From positions 12,405,537 through 12,469,536 of the forward strand of contig NC_063049.1 of the NCBI RefSeq assembly GCF_018812025.1: DNA of 64,000 nt, given 5' to 3'. Below the pieces are notes generated by a model. It was given only the letters and a program-made list of their open reading frames with translations. It had not been told where the DNA came from and did no database searches. A program made the position numbers and the translations under genes. Shown piece by piece: positions 1 through 10,909 of the stretch; within the stretch, counting starts at the first letter, position 1, and each line of letters opens with the position of its first letter. The DNA is from Megalobrama amblycephala. Its lineage: Eukaryota; Chordata; Actinopteri; Cypriniformes; Xenocyprididae.

Positions 1-344
1 GATTCAGGATGTTGACAGATCACCCCGGTTCCCTGACACAAATTGGTTTAATTGGGTAGAAGTCAAGTGGTGGTAGAGGGTCAGCTCAGCACTGCAGGCT
101 TGTGGGTTTGTGGAGGGTGGGATGTTGTGGGTAAACAAAAGAGGGGACTACCATTGGGGAGGTCAACTGTGTTCTGCCACTTTCCCCCATGCAGCAAGGC
201 TAGAATAGCTGCATGTCATCTGATGGATTCCTCAACCTATTCATCCCGACAAATCTTCTGCAACCCTGCGTTAACTCACCATCTACAGCAAACTGCAACT
301 ACTAGTACATTTTAGCATACTTGACACAGTACAAAGAGTACTTA
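1..344. other. No recognisable feature
   Basis: The stretch has balanced base composition and one 87-codon open frame starting at 52. I see no domain, no splice pattern and no repeat ends, so I would not call a gene here. Confidence 0.5.
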
Positions 345-690
345 TAGGCCCTGTTTACTCATGGTAATAATAAAATGCATTTTGGTAGATAGGATCACAA
401 GTGTACGCCACTAAATACAGGTGTAAACAGGGTCTAAAACATTTTGAGCTTGTTCACTTTCGGCCACTTCCATAGGTAGTTGAAAACACATTCGACTGGA
501 CTGCTTTTGTAGTGTAAACGTTCAAGCGGTAGAATGTTCAAACTGTGCAAATGACCATCCACTCTCCGCCTACTGACTTAATACGTAAACATTATGGAAA
601 GCGCATTAGCCAGACAGGATTTAAACTTTGTCGGCTGAAGACACAAGTTTAGTTTGAAGACGAAAAAAGTACCAAGCACAATGTTCTCTG
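345..690. mobile_element. hAT-like element fragment, left end
   Basis: The segment begins TAGGCCCTGTTTAC at 345. An inverted match with one mismatch lies at 423-436, which could close a 92-bp hairpin. The sequence to about 690 resembles the interior of a longer fish hAT-like repeat, as I remember that family. The same CCCTGTTTAC-type end is found at 49566-49577. The far end and a target duplication are not visible, so this is probably truncated. The right boundary is approximate. Confidence 0.5.
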
Positions 691-724
691 ACCATTCCTG
701 ATTTCTAACACACACTCACAGTGT

Positions 725-900
725 TTGGCATGGTCTTTATTTTAAGGTGATGTAGTTACACGTTGCATGTCCTTACTATAGTTATAACAGTACATTATGC
801 ATAATTAGTAAAAAGTAACTAACACTAAACCAAACCCTAACCCTAACCTTATTGTACATGTAGTTATTTAATAAAACTCAGTACTTATTTGTTTGTACAC
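725..900. repeat. AT-rich MITE-like fragment
   Basis: AT-rich repeat-like sequence with a TTATTTTAAGG-type start and a short run of CCCTAA-like units at 831-850. It is similar in style to abundant cyprinid MITEs. The ends are not clear. Confidence 0.35.
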
Positions 901-1195
901 TGTAACAACAATACATTTTAAATGTAATATTAAATACTACACACTACAGTTTAAATTATAATAAAGTACTTTACATCTGCTTTAGTATGCTAGTCAACAC
1001 ATCAAAATTAACATAATGGTTTAAAAATGTACTTTAAAGTAAAACTTTTCATTTGACCTTGTTACAAAGTGCACAAAGAAACAGCCAAGAAAGTGTACTC
1101 TCTACATTTAAGTGTCCTTTTAATTCATTAAATATTATATTATCTGCATGTCCAGTTTTTCAGAAAGTGCACATTTAATACAATACAATGCACAT
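901..1195 (-). mobile_element. Fragment of the CCCTTGTGAAAAAG MITE family
   Basis: The interior matches the reverse complement of 33322-33560: the stretch with CACACTAC, then AAGTACTTT, then GTCAACACATCAAAAT occurs in the same order in both. A complete member of the family is at 63027-63677. The terminal inverted repeats are missing from this copy. Confidence 0.6.
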
Positions 1196-2050
1196 TTACT
1201 ACGATGTCTAAAGTCATGAGTATGTAGCAAAACTCTGGGATGAGAAAAAACAATAAGCTAATCAAGCATACATAGTATATAAAAAATAAAAAAATAAAAA
1301 CATGATGGGACTTTATGTTTCAATGATTGTGCATTCTTCTCCATTTTGTTTTGGTCTAAATGTCTTCAGAAAGCAGTCATAGGCCATTGGCGGCCAGAAA
1401 TTACAGTAGCTATGAACATGGCCTGCACAGAGGGGAAATGCATGGTGGGTGGTATTTCATGCTGGACTACATTTCAATAAGTCACGCCAAGCCGCGGTGG
1501 ATTTTTGGCCCCAGTGGCATTTAGCAGAGTCGTTCTAGTTGTTAATGTATTCCATAAAGTGAGGTTAGTTCCTTCTCTTGCTATGCTCAAATTTAGTTGG
1601 TGACAAAGTGTGACAGGTGAGATAGTTCAAGAAGGCTGACCTTAAGTGTGAGCCATAGGAAGTGTTGAAACAGGAGAAGAGCTAGTGAAGTGTGTGAAAA
1701 TGATCAAGGAATGTTCCAGGTTCAATACAAGTTAAGCTCTTTTGACAGCATCTGTGACATGCTGTCAATTACCACAGAAAATATTTTGACACGCACCTCA
1801 GTTCTTTTTTTAATAATAATTTAGAATACAGTAAGGCACTTACCACCAGGTCAGCATTTCAAAGGTTTAAAAGCATAAAGGTCAAGTTACAATTTTTTTG
1901 TTAAAGTAAGCTGATTATTATTTGGGATATAGAGTTCACTTTACTGTATGGCGGGCCTACTTTTCTATGTTGATTTGCTTTTGACATGTAAAAGTTAATA
2001 GGTTTACTGGTGTTGTTTGCATGACACAAGTTAAAAGATTGGATAAAACA
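1196..2050. other. Intergenic stretch, nothing recognised
   Basis: No ORF of note and no terminal repeats. Poly-A rich patches occur near 1281-1300. I see nothing I can name. Confidence 0.5.
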
Positions 2051-2342
2051 TTGGGTCCCACTTTATGTTAAGTGGCCTTAAAGGGCACCTATTATGCCCC
2101 TTTTTACAAGATGTAATATTGGTCTTGGGTGTCCCCAGAATGTATTTGTGAAGTTTCAGCACAAAATACCCCACAGTTAATTTATTATAACCATTTGAAA
2201 ATGTCATTTTTGGGGCCTGTTTTAAAAAGAGCTGTTTTGGTGTGTACCACCTTAAATATAAATGAGCTGCATATCCCCGCCCTGCCTTTGGATGAGGGCG
2301 TAACTTGCATACCTATGGCAATAAACAGTCGGTAGAAGCAGA

Positions 2343-2504
2343 ATGGCTGAGAGTGAGAGACCCGCTGTTTTGTATGGCATTCAGCCGTACATGTTTGAAC
2401 CGGAATCAGACCCAGATGATGAAGAGACTCCGGCAGAAGAAACACAATTGAGAATGGAGCAGGACGTCTCTGAATGGTTATTTGATACATTTATGTACTT
2501 ATAG
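2343..2504 (+). CDS. Acidic N-terminal exon of a transposon-encoded protein
   Basis: An open frame of 53 codons begins at ATG 2343 and ends at TAG 2502-2504. It carries the motif GIQPYMFEPE at about residues 12-21, followed by an acidic run of Asp, Glu and Pro. It ends shortly after a DVSEW segment. I associate this N-terminus with fish transposon-borne proteins that continue into a cysteine-rich P2X7-tail-like domain; that is memory-based and was not checked. Here that domain is absent, which fits an internal deletion just after the Trp codon. A related short ORF with PYLFEP is at 29167-29238. It lies 261 bp inside the left end of the element and converges with the THAP exon. It is likely a non-functional relic. 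Confidence 0.55.
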   Translation: MAESERPAVLYGIQPYMFEPESDPDDEETPAEETQLRMEQDVSEWLFDTFMYL

Positions 2505-2781
2505 AGTTTTAATCGCATCCCCTTTGCAATTATGGATGTGCAACACACACACACACACACTGTGATAACGTTCGCGCAATTTTTTGAAACTACAAACACA
2601 AATACTGTGATAATGTTTGCTAAGTACAAACGAAATTATATTTACACACTATACAAACAAGGTTTAAATTATATACACAGACATTCTACGACGACGACAA
2701 CAACTTTAGACGCATTTGTTATTGAATTGGCTGACATCGACTGAAATGACTATTTGCTCAAAAAACATTAAATACACTTAC

Positions 2782-3087
2782 TTCTTCTGGAGGTGACGTT
2801 GGATCGCGAACAGTAGGCAACGATCCACACTTGAGGATTAACTTTGAAGCAAGACCTGCTTTGAATTGACCCTCGTTCTCAAAACAGTCGGTCAAAAAAT
2901 GATTCGCGCAAACATAAACGTATTTTGGAATTTTGAGTGGCGCCTTTCCTTCGTAAATAAAATCCATCCACTGCGTTTTCAGTGGCTCTGATGTCGGAAG
3001 TAAGTGAAAACTACTATGTTCATTATTACATCCCACAACAGAACACTTATGTTTCTTAGGAGACATTACCGGCTGTCGTTGAAACAA
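2782..3087 (-). CDS. THAP-domain first exon (transposon-derived)
   Basis: The minus-strand frame opens with ATG at 3087 and runs 102 codons to a good splice donor (GAA then GTAAGTG, last exon base 2782). The protein has the THAP zinc-finger pattern: Cys15, Cys20, Trp40, Cys60 and His63 followed by Phe64, that is C-x4-C-x39-C-x2-H, a normal THAP spacing. A short Leu-Pro-Thr segment replaces the usual AVPTIF-like box. THAP domains bind DNA sequence-specifically and sit at the N-terminus of several transposases, including P-element and Kolobok types. No catalytic domain follows because the interior is deleted. An alternative start is Met8. If expressed, the product would be a DNA-binding domain only. 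Confidence 0.7.
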
Positions 3088-3696
3088 TGGAGGATGGTTG
3101 ACAGATCACCGAGGGCGGGGTCTATGCCAAAACCAGATTTTCAATCAAACCACGTGGGTGGGGCTTAGCGCAATTCTACGTCACAGTGAGAGCAATCTTA
3201 GAACAGGGCATTCTGAGACAGTGCTTATGAATTATTGAGATTGTAAAAAAACCACTGGGTGGATTTTTCTCATTCTAGGGTGGTTTTGCTCACACACTGC
3301 CAACACACATTTATGGTCAAACACCATGTAAAAGTGAATTTTGCATAATAGGTGCCCTTTAACTACTATGTACTTACATCAAAAAAAATAAGTACAATGT
3401 ACTTATTGGGTTTATATTGAATTGCAAAACACTTTTGTTGCTATTGAAGTGGGATACGGGCAACGTTAGGGTAAGCTTTGGTGGTATGGGTAGGTTTAAG
3501 GGTTAGTTAAAGTGTAAGGGATGGGTCAACAGTTTAATTATAAATGCAATAACAGAAATTAATTACAGATGTAATTACATGCAAGTGTTTTTAAAATAAA
3601 AGTGCAATGTAAAAACATGAATGTACACAATAAGTGCATTGATTAATTTAAATCTAAGTACATAGTAGTTAAGGCTACTTAATATAAAGTGGGACC

Positions 3697-5790
3697 AAAC
3701 TTTGCACATTTATTAATAAATTTAAAAATGATCCATGCAAAAATGTCCCACAATTTTCAAAGTTGGAATGCTTCAGGAAATATGAAGGGCTGCTTCACAC
3801 AAACAGAAACAATACAAGGTTTGGTGGATTTTCAGTGGAGCTATCACCTTTTTATTCTTAATGATTCTTCTAAAGCTAAGGTTTCAGGTTTCTATATTAT
3901 ATATGGATGTTTTTAAACAATCCTTGTTTATTATTCATGCTTTGAAATCATCCACTGCAGTTGTGTAGAGCATGAGTTGTGTAACATGCAAATAAGGCCA
4001 CTTCATTTACACTACAGAAGACAACAACATAGACAATGTGCTATTTATTTAAAAGATACCTGTCCATTCTGTAATCAAGACTCACCAACATACTTATTTC
4101 TTCTTTTATACATGCATATGTGCAAATAATTTTAATATAAACAGAATAACTTTCAAGTACTTATCCGGATTTGTCTATGAAAATGCATTGCATCTATTGC
4201 AATTAATCACCCTATTATTCCACAGTTACAGCACATTGTTATTTTTCATTATTTCAATCTCAACATTCCAGACAGTCCTTTACTTAAATTTTGGGATATG
4301 CTTCATTATGTATGTAAGCTACTGTGTCTAAAAGGGCTAATAAATTTCCTAGTTCACTCATTAATTTACAGGGTGGATCTTCAGCCATGCTATTGTGAAA
4401 TGGTAATAACTGTTGCTGAGTTTTATGGACCGTATTGCAATAGAAGTTTCCATATAGAGAGAGGGGATCCAAGCCATGAGCTTGATGGATTAGGCTGAAG
4501 GTTGAACAATGAGAGTGGGAAGTGGTGTGAGAAGAGATAAAAGCCTCTATGGAATGATAAAGGTTTTCTGTTCATTGATTGCTGTCATTGCACACAGCTG
4601 TCACAAAACACATGCTGAAATGTGCCATTTGCAGTGGAATTAAATTTTTATAGATTTACTTCACAGGTATGTTATTTTCAAGGAGGTCGATAATACCTGG
4701 AGAAAGCTATTTGTTAGTATTTCCATTCATCTCAATGGCAGTTGCTCAGCTGGAAGTACGTCATTTGTTTTTTGAGCCAATCACCTAAGCCGTAAATGCC
4801 ATGTGAATAAGTGACTCGGGAACCACCAGAAAATCAGGTAGTACTGTGAAGCTACTTTTATGATCAAATAACCGAGATGAAGCTTATAAATGTTACACAT
4901 AACTACTTTTCCGTAAACAAGATCCACACAGCTAACCCATGTAAATCTATCCTTTATATTTATTTTAGGTCATTTGAATGAAATGTTATTTCAGCAGTGT
5001 AACACTTTAGAATTCAGTTCTACAATTTTGTTGACTGTTTTTCAACTTCTGAGGCTGACAAAAGGACTGACAAAACAACTTCTCTCAGTTCAACCACATA
5101 CAAACTTATGTGAACATGTCCTGCTTTAATCTGTGAAAAAAAATCCCTTTTCAGAATCAAAGAAGCTGTTTTGATGTAATGTGCATGGATGATATCACCA
5201 AGGGCAGTCATGTCATCTAAACATATTTCTGCTTTTACTTATCAGTGTCAGGCAAAATCCCTTTAATACTATCAGAGCTGTTATTCAGAGTGATTTAGTT
5301 CACACATGATTTCCATTTGGTAATCAGATAAGCACCCTATCATAACAATATTGTATGTTTTGAGCTGGTCATGGATTTGGTAATGACTTGAGGGAAGCCA
5401 GAGACTTCTGCAGTCATAGAAGGAATTCAATTTATGGTGGATGGTTGCTGTGGAGATACAGAAAGTGACGCGTTCAAGAACACATTCTTATCTTAATAGG
5501 ATTAAACATTAATTTCCCATTATTCCCTCAAAGACTGAATTGCCAAATCAAACTCCTATGAATTTTAATCAAAGCTCTCAATACTGTAATCCAGGCCTTT
5601 GCGTAATGCATTTTATTTATGACTTAGCTGAACACAAGGAGGTTGGAACAGAAATGAGATGATTTCCCTGTAAAGCAACATTGCTGACTGAAAAAAAAGG
5701 CTGTTAGTTCAAATTTCTTTGCTATACTCTCTGTTGTTTTAGAGGCTTAAATGATACAATTTCAAAGCACCTTGTTTTTCTATGTATATA
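3697..5790. other. Intergenic stretch, nothing recognised
   Basis: AT-rich sequence without terminal repeats. Several short open frames (for example 3689-3916, 4284-4498, 5020-5211) show no domain or splice context. I see no gene here. Confidence 0.5.
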
Positions 5791-5823
5791 TACACACTAC
5801 TATTCAAAAGTTGGGGATCAGTA

Positions 5824-5827
<4 letters not shown>

Positions 5828-5886
<59 letters not shown>
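5828..5886. repeat. (AT)n microsatellite
   Basis: An uninterrupted AT dinucleotide run of nearly 60 bp, inside the MITE fragment. Confidence 0.95.
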
Positions 5887-5893
<7 letters not shown>

Positions 5894-5964
5894 GTAAGAA
5901 CAGTGATATTCTGGAATTCTATTAAAATTTAAAATATAATAAAAAATCTTTTGTAGGGCTAATA

Positions 5965-7470
5965 CAAACCCGATTCCAAAAAAGTTGGGACGCTGTACAA
6001 ATTGTGAATAAAAAAGGAATGCAATAATTTACTCTCATAAACTTATATTTTATTCACAAAAGAATATAGATAACATATCAAATGTTGAAAGTGAGACATT
6101 TTGAAATGTCATGCCAAATATTGGCTCATTTTGGATTTCATGAGAGCTACACATTCCAAAAAAGGGGACAGGTAGCAATAAGAGGCCGGAAAAGTTAAAT
6201 GTACATATAAGGAACAGCTGGAGGACCAATTTGCAACTTATTAGGTCAATTGGCAACATGATTGGGTATAAAAAGAGCCTCTCAGAGTGGCAGTGTCTCT
6301 CAGAAGTCAAGATGGGCAGAGGATCACCAATTCCCCCAATGCTGCAGTGAAAAATAGTGGAGCAATATCAGAAAGGAGTTTCTCAGAGAAAAATTGCAAA
6401 GAGTTTGAAGTTATCATCATCTACAGTGCATAATGTCAACCAAAGATTCAGAGAATCTGGAACAATCTCTGTGCGTAAGGGTCAAGGCCGGAAAACCATA
6501 CTGGATGCCTGTGATCTTCGGGCCCTTAAACGGCACTGCATCACATACTGGAATGCTACTGTAATGGAAATCACAACATGGGCTCAGGAATACTTCCAGA
6601 AAACATTGTCGGTGAACACAATCCACGTGCCATTCGCCGTTGCCGGCTAAAACTCTATAGGTCAAAAAAGAAGCCATATCTAAACATGATCCTGAAGCGC
6701 AGGCGTTTTCTCTGGGCCAAGGCTCATTTAAAGTGGACTGTGGCAAAGTGGAAAACTGTTCTGTGGTCAGACGAATCAAAATTTGAAGTAGTTTTTGGAA
6801 AACTGGGATGCCATGTCATCCGGACTAAAGAGGACAAGGACAACCCAAGTTGTTATCAGCGCTCAGTTCAGAAGCCTGCATCTCTGATGGTATGGGGTTA
6901 CATGAGTGCATGTGGCATGGGCAGCATACACATCTGGAAAGGCACCATCAATGCTGAAAGGTATATCCAAGTTCTAGAACAACATATGCTCCCATCCAGA
7001 CATCGTCTCTTTCAGGGAAGACCTTGCATTTTCCAACATGACAATGCCAGACCACATACTGCATCAATTACAACATCATGGCTGCGTAGAAGAAGGATCC
7101 GGGTACTGAAATGGCCAGCCTGCAGTCCAGATCTTTCACCCATAGAAAACATTTGCCGCATCATAAAGAGGAAGAGAGCAACTTGTCTCCTCAGTCCCCA
7201 GACATTTACAGACTGTTATAAAAAGAAGAGGGGATGCCAAACAGTGGTAAACATGGCCTTGGCCCAACTTTTTGGGGATGTGTTGATGCCATGAAATTTA
7301 AAATCAACTTATTTTTCCCTTAAAATGATACATTTTCTCAGTTTAAATATTTGATATATCATCTATTTTGTATTCTGAATAAAATATTGAAATTTGAAAC
7401 TTCCACATCATTGCATTCTGTTTTTATTCACAATTTGTACAGTGTGCCAACTTTTTTTGAATCGGGTTTG
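5965..7470 (+). mobile_element. Tc1-like transposon, nearly full length
   Basis: The ends are inverted: CAAACCCGATTCC at 5965 and GAATCGGGTTTG ending at 7470, each flanked by TA (5963-5964 and 7471-7472), the Tc1/mariner target. The element is 1506 bp, about normal size. It holds a broken transposase gene (6312-7294) on the plus strand. A deletion of roughly 100 bp near 7172, judged from memory of the family, shortens the C-terminus. Poly-A signal-like AATAAAATA at 7380 follows the gene. Confidence 0.9.
6312..7294 (+). pseudogene. Tc1-like transposase, inactivated
   Basis: The family start is ATG 6312, which opens MGRGSPIPPM. A TGA at 6348-6350 stops the frame after 12 codons. The same frame reopens to 6650 and encodes the helix-turn-helix DNA-binding region (QRKIAKSLKLSSSTVHNV). 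A one-base loss near 6630 moves the rest into another frame (6578-7294). In that frame the DD34E catalytic triad is intact: Asp in WSDESKF (residue 65), Asp in QHDNARPH (155) and Glu in SPDLSPIEN (190), with 34 residues between the second Asp and the Glu. The tail after Glu is shortened. When whole, the enzyme cuts and pastes the element at TA sites. This copy cannot make it. Confidence 0.9.
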
Positions 7471-7608
7471 TATTATAAATGTCTTTCACTTTTGATCAAT
7501 TTAATGCTTCCTTGCTGAAAAAATTACTTAAAAAAATACTGTTCTGTTATTAATGAATAATTACACAGGAACAAAGGAGTAACATAATATTAACATTTAT
7601 AGTAACTA

Positions 7609-8390
7609 CAAGGGGTGTAACAGTACACATATGTGTACCAAGAATTTTTGGTATGTGTCTTTCGGTTCGGTACACATGTGTACTGATGAATACAGAGTTG
7701 TAGCCCATGAACCACTTTTAACCACCAATAATAGCAATAAGCTCTGTGTTTTTTTACTTTCTAAGACACAAGGTCATATCTCTCAAATAAAACAGCTTGT
7801 GAACACTGTCACGTAGCATTATATTTCTGAGGTAAATGTTTCTGAGGCAAGTCATTCAGTGTCCACAGCATGTTAGCTCACTAGAGAAGTGAACTCTTTC
7901 ACTAAATATTTGCACTATATTAGCCTATATATTCAATATATTTAACCTTGTCTTGATTATTCAATGTATATGTTTGTAAGAAAACAAGTAATGATGGCCA
8001 CTGTGTAAATGAATATATTTTGAATATAATGAATATATTTTAACAACAAATTGGAATACGTAAACTGGAACGTATTTTTATAATTTAGATTTTTAGAAGT
8101 TAAATGCAAAAACTGCTTTATATGCAATTTACAAGTTTGCATACAATTTCTATGTGAGTGTTGATTATTATATCTAAAAATAAATAGCAACTGAATTTAA
8201 AATACTTTGGGCTCTGTTGTTAATTGTAACCTTTAATATTATTGTAATGTGTAAGTAAGGGCTCCATGTTTAGGCTAGTTTACAGCATTAGAAGAGATAA
8301 GATTTTTTTATCCTTAAGAAAATTTTAATTCTAATTGAATTTATTTAAAGACAGAGAAACAATTTGTTCAGTAAACCACTGTTGAAAAAA

Positions 8391-8457
<67 letters not shown>

Positions 8458-8590
8458 TATATGTTTATATTTATATAACATATATATATGTTTAGTTTTT
8501 TTCTCTCCTTCTGTACCGAACCCATACCAAACAGTGACTTCAAATTCGAGGTACATAACGAACCATAATTTTTGTGTACTTTTACACCCC
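7609..8590. mobile_element. hAT-type non-autonomous element
   Basis: The left end AAGGGGTGTAACAGTACAC and the right end GTGTACTTTTACACCCC are inverted copies. An exact 8-bp target duplication AGTAACTA lies at 7601-7608 and 8591-8598, the hAT signature. Subterminal GGTACAC and GGTTCGG motifs recur at both ends. The element is AT-rich, contains a 60-bp AT run, and has no transposase. Confidence 0.8.
8391..8453. repeat. (TA)n microsatellite
   Basis: A TA dinucleotide run of about 60 bp inside the hAT element. It produces an artefactual Ile-Tyr repeat frame on both strands. Confidence 0.95.
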
Positions 8591-9238
8591 AGTAACTACT
8601 TTACTATTAACTAGCAAGCAAAAAAAAAACTCTGATTAATGAATTAGTGAATTAGAAATAGTGCTCAGTTACTTCAGTGGTACTTCACTATTATGTGGTA
8701 CTAATCAGTAACTACTATTTTTTTTCATACCTCCCAGAGGACTACTAAGAACTATACAGGTTCAAAATTAATGAGAGTAATGCACAATGTATAATTAATT
8801 CTAAGGTAAAGATCATGATAACCTACTAGTAATGACTCAGTTTTACCAAATCCTTCAGAAGGAATTACTAATTATTTGGATCAGTATTCTAAAGTGATGG
8901 TAACTCTCTATGACTGTATGTAGTCTTTGAAAGCATTTGAAATTTTTGTAAAGTTTTGGTTAGTAATGACTCAAGTGTTACTACAGTACATCCTTCTAAA
9001 GCAATTACTATCCAAAACCTTATTAGCTTGCATATTATATTGGCTATTTATTAGTCCCTATAAAACACGTTATTCTGCATGACTATATTCTACACCCCTT
9101 AATACTATTCAGTTCCTAAAATGAAATACCTTACTAACTATTAATAAACAGTAATTAGGAGTTTACTGAGGCAAAAGTTGGAGAACTGGCGAATAGTGAG
9201 AACTGGACCCTAATATAAAGTTCTAAACCATAGTTAAT

Positions 9239-9325
9239 GTTAAAACTACTTAGTTACTTAGTTAAAACTACTTAAAACTACTTAGTTAAAACTACTTAAA
9301 ACTACATAGTTAAAACTACTTCATT
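9239..9325. repeat. Short tandem repeat, ACTACTTAGTTAAA-like unit
   Basis: Imperfect repeats of AAAACTACTTAGTT run through this stretch and border the right arm of the long-TIR element. Confidence 0.7.
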
Positions 9326-10061
9326 CAACTGAGCATTACTTACTAATTCATTAATCAGAGTTTCTTCTTAGTTAATAGCATTAACTGGAATGTTAATATT
9401 TCATTACTGATTTGTTCCTGTGTAGTTATTCATTATTGCAGAACAGTTTTCTAAATTGTTACCAAAGTAATAATTTATTAAAAAAAAAAAAAAAAATCTC
9501 ACCGACCCTCAGTATTTGTATAATGCCTCACTTTAATGGTGGATGGCAAATCTAATGAAACAAATGAAAATAAATGTTTGACATTGTTTAAAGGTGCCCT
9601 AGAATCAAAAATTGAATTTACCTTGGCATAGTTGAATAACAAGAGTTCAGTACAATGAAATGACATACAGTGAGTCTCAAACACCAGTTTCCTCCTTCTT
9701 GTGTAAATCTTATTTGTTTAAAAGACCTCCGAAAAACAGGCGAATCTCAATATAACACCGACTGTTACATAACAGTCGAGATCACTAATATGTATGCCCC
9801 CAATATTTGCATATGCCAGCCCATGTTCAAAGCATTACACAAGGGCAGGCAGTATTAACCATAAGTGTGATTGGCAAAGGACAAAAAAGCAGGAAACTAC
9901 GGTGCACTTACCATGGGGGCGGGGCTTTGTTATGGGGAGGGGCTTATGGAGGGGCGTGGCTTGCTTTTGTACTTTTTTTATGATAAAGTTATGTAAAATA
10001 ACTGCTCAGTGCTGCAAAACAGACAACTCTGCTAATGCTAACTTAATTCTATATAAACTAT

Positions 10062-10909
10062 TAGGGGTGTGACGAGACAAGATAGCGAAATACACGACTA
10101 GAAAAAATAGTCTGCAGGTGTATTTGAAATGTTTTAACTAATCATCTTGTAATGAATGTCATTTCAGTTCTACTTTCTGAGTATGAATTATCATATGCAG
10201 TAAAAGACAACAATACTCAAGTACTGTAAAAGGCTTTGCCACTAACTCAACTGACTGACTTTTCTTCTGTATGATTTCATAGCAATATCTTTGCTACAGT
10301 ATTTATTAATCTAACATGTTAATGTTAGTTAATAAAAATAGTCATTCATTGTTAGTTCATGATAGTTCACAGTGCACTAACTAATGTTAACAAATGAAAC
10401 CTTATTGTTTGTGCTTAATAAGATTAAGAGAAAACTGTTATTAATTTTGATGGTAACACTTTACAATAAATGCAACCATAATCGCACTCTCTCAATATTC
10501 AAAGTGCAAATAGGACCAATTTTTTCTTTGATACAGAGCTAAGACATGGTTACAACTACACTGCCCAGCCTAAAATAGCTTTCATATTGAGAGATATCTG
10601 TATTCATCAGGGAGCCGCTTTCAAAATGCGGGGTATTGAAATCTCGTTTGAATGCGCGCTCGCGTTTACTTTCACTTTCGTGATCGCGCGTACTCTGTGA
10701 CTGTGGAACGACAGCGACCGTTATCCAACTGAATTAAATGTTTTTTTATTTAAATGCAAAGCAAAACGACAGTGGAAGCATAATGTAAACGTAGAGGTGG
10801 CATATTCTTTCCTAATCATCCTAACACTCTGTCATGGCAACATCACGAGACTACTTTTCGCCTCGATGAGAAATCTCGTCACAATTTAGTCTTGCTCGTC
10901 ACACCCCTA
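10062..10909. mobile_element. hAT element, complete, non-autonomous
   Basis: Perfect inverted ends TAGGGGTGTGACGAG at 10062 and CTCGTCACACCCCTA ending at 10909. An exact 8-bp duplication TAAACTAT lies at 10054-10061 and 10910-10917. It is 848 bp long without a transposase. A GC-rich patch near 10655-10715 holds several CGCG steps. Confidence 0.9.

Larger units (their letters stand above)
2082..3358. mobile_element. Kolobok-like DNA transposon remnant with THAP exon
   Basis: The ends are perfect inverted repeats starting AGGGCACCTATTATGC, at 2082 and (reversed) ending at 3358. TTAA flanks both sides (2078-2081 and 3359-3362). The outer MITE confirms that TTAA is the target duplication. Two coding pieces point inward: an acidic ORF on the plus strand at 2343-2504 and a THAP zinc-finger exon on the minus strand at 2782-3087. 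TTAA targets together with a THAP domain are hallmarks of the Kolobok superfamily. At 1277 bp it is far too short for a full transposase, so it is an internally deleted, non-autonomous derivative. Confidence 0.75.
2054..3696. mobile_element. MITE family A, interrupted by a TTAA element
   Basis: The outer ends are inverted copies: GGTCCCACTTTATGTTAAG at 2054 and CTTAATATAAAGTGGGACC ending at 3696. If 2082-3358 and one TTAA are removed, the left arm reads directly into ACTACTATGTACTTAC and makes a normal short element of about 360 bp. A related copy without the insertion lies at 41734-41985 and runs through the same junction. The superfamily is not certain. The element is non-coding. Confidence 0.75.
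7523..9471. mobile_element. Long terminal inverted repeat element, split by a hAT
   Basis: The right arm 9311-9471 matches, in reverse, a left arm made of 7523-7608 joined to 8599-8690. Shared landmarks are ACTGTTCTG, ACACAGGAACAAA, TTAATATT and CTCTGATTAATGAATTAG. The left arm becomes continuous only when the hAT at 7609-8590 and one 8-bp duplication are removed. The middle has a repeated block of about 45 bp (8829-8877 and 8960-9010). No transposase is visible. The superfamily is unknown and the outer ends are approximate. Confidence 0.6.
5791..9530. mobile_element. TA-type MITE (TTCAAAAGTT family), split into three parts
   Basis: The left end TACACACTACTATTCAAAAG begins at 5791. The body resumes at about 7473-7522 (AAATGTCTTTCACTTTTGATC) and again at about 9472-9530 (AATCTCACCGACCC). 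A more complete copy lies at 19238-19748, and its right part shows the same order of segments. The gaps hold a Tc1 element (5965-7470) and a long-TIR element (7523-9471). I know this family as one of the most common non-autonomous TA-target elements in cyprinids. It is non-coding. Confidence 0.6.

Noticed and set aside
831..850. CCCTAACCCTAACC, telomere-like units
   Set aside because: Only two to three units inside an AT-rich MITE-like fragment. The same kind of stretch occurs in reverse in MITE family A (about 3463-3500), so it is part of the repeat, not telomeric.
2129..2335. 68-codon ORF near the left end of the THAP element
   Set aside because: It lies in the conserved subterminal region that is shared as DNA with the second TTAA subfamily, so it is unlikely to be coding.
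8368..8614. Open frames with Ile-Tyr repeats on both strands
   Set aside because: They are translations of the TA microsatellite and have no meaning as proteins.
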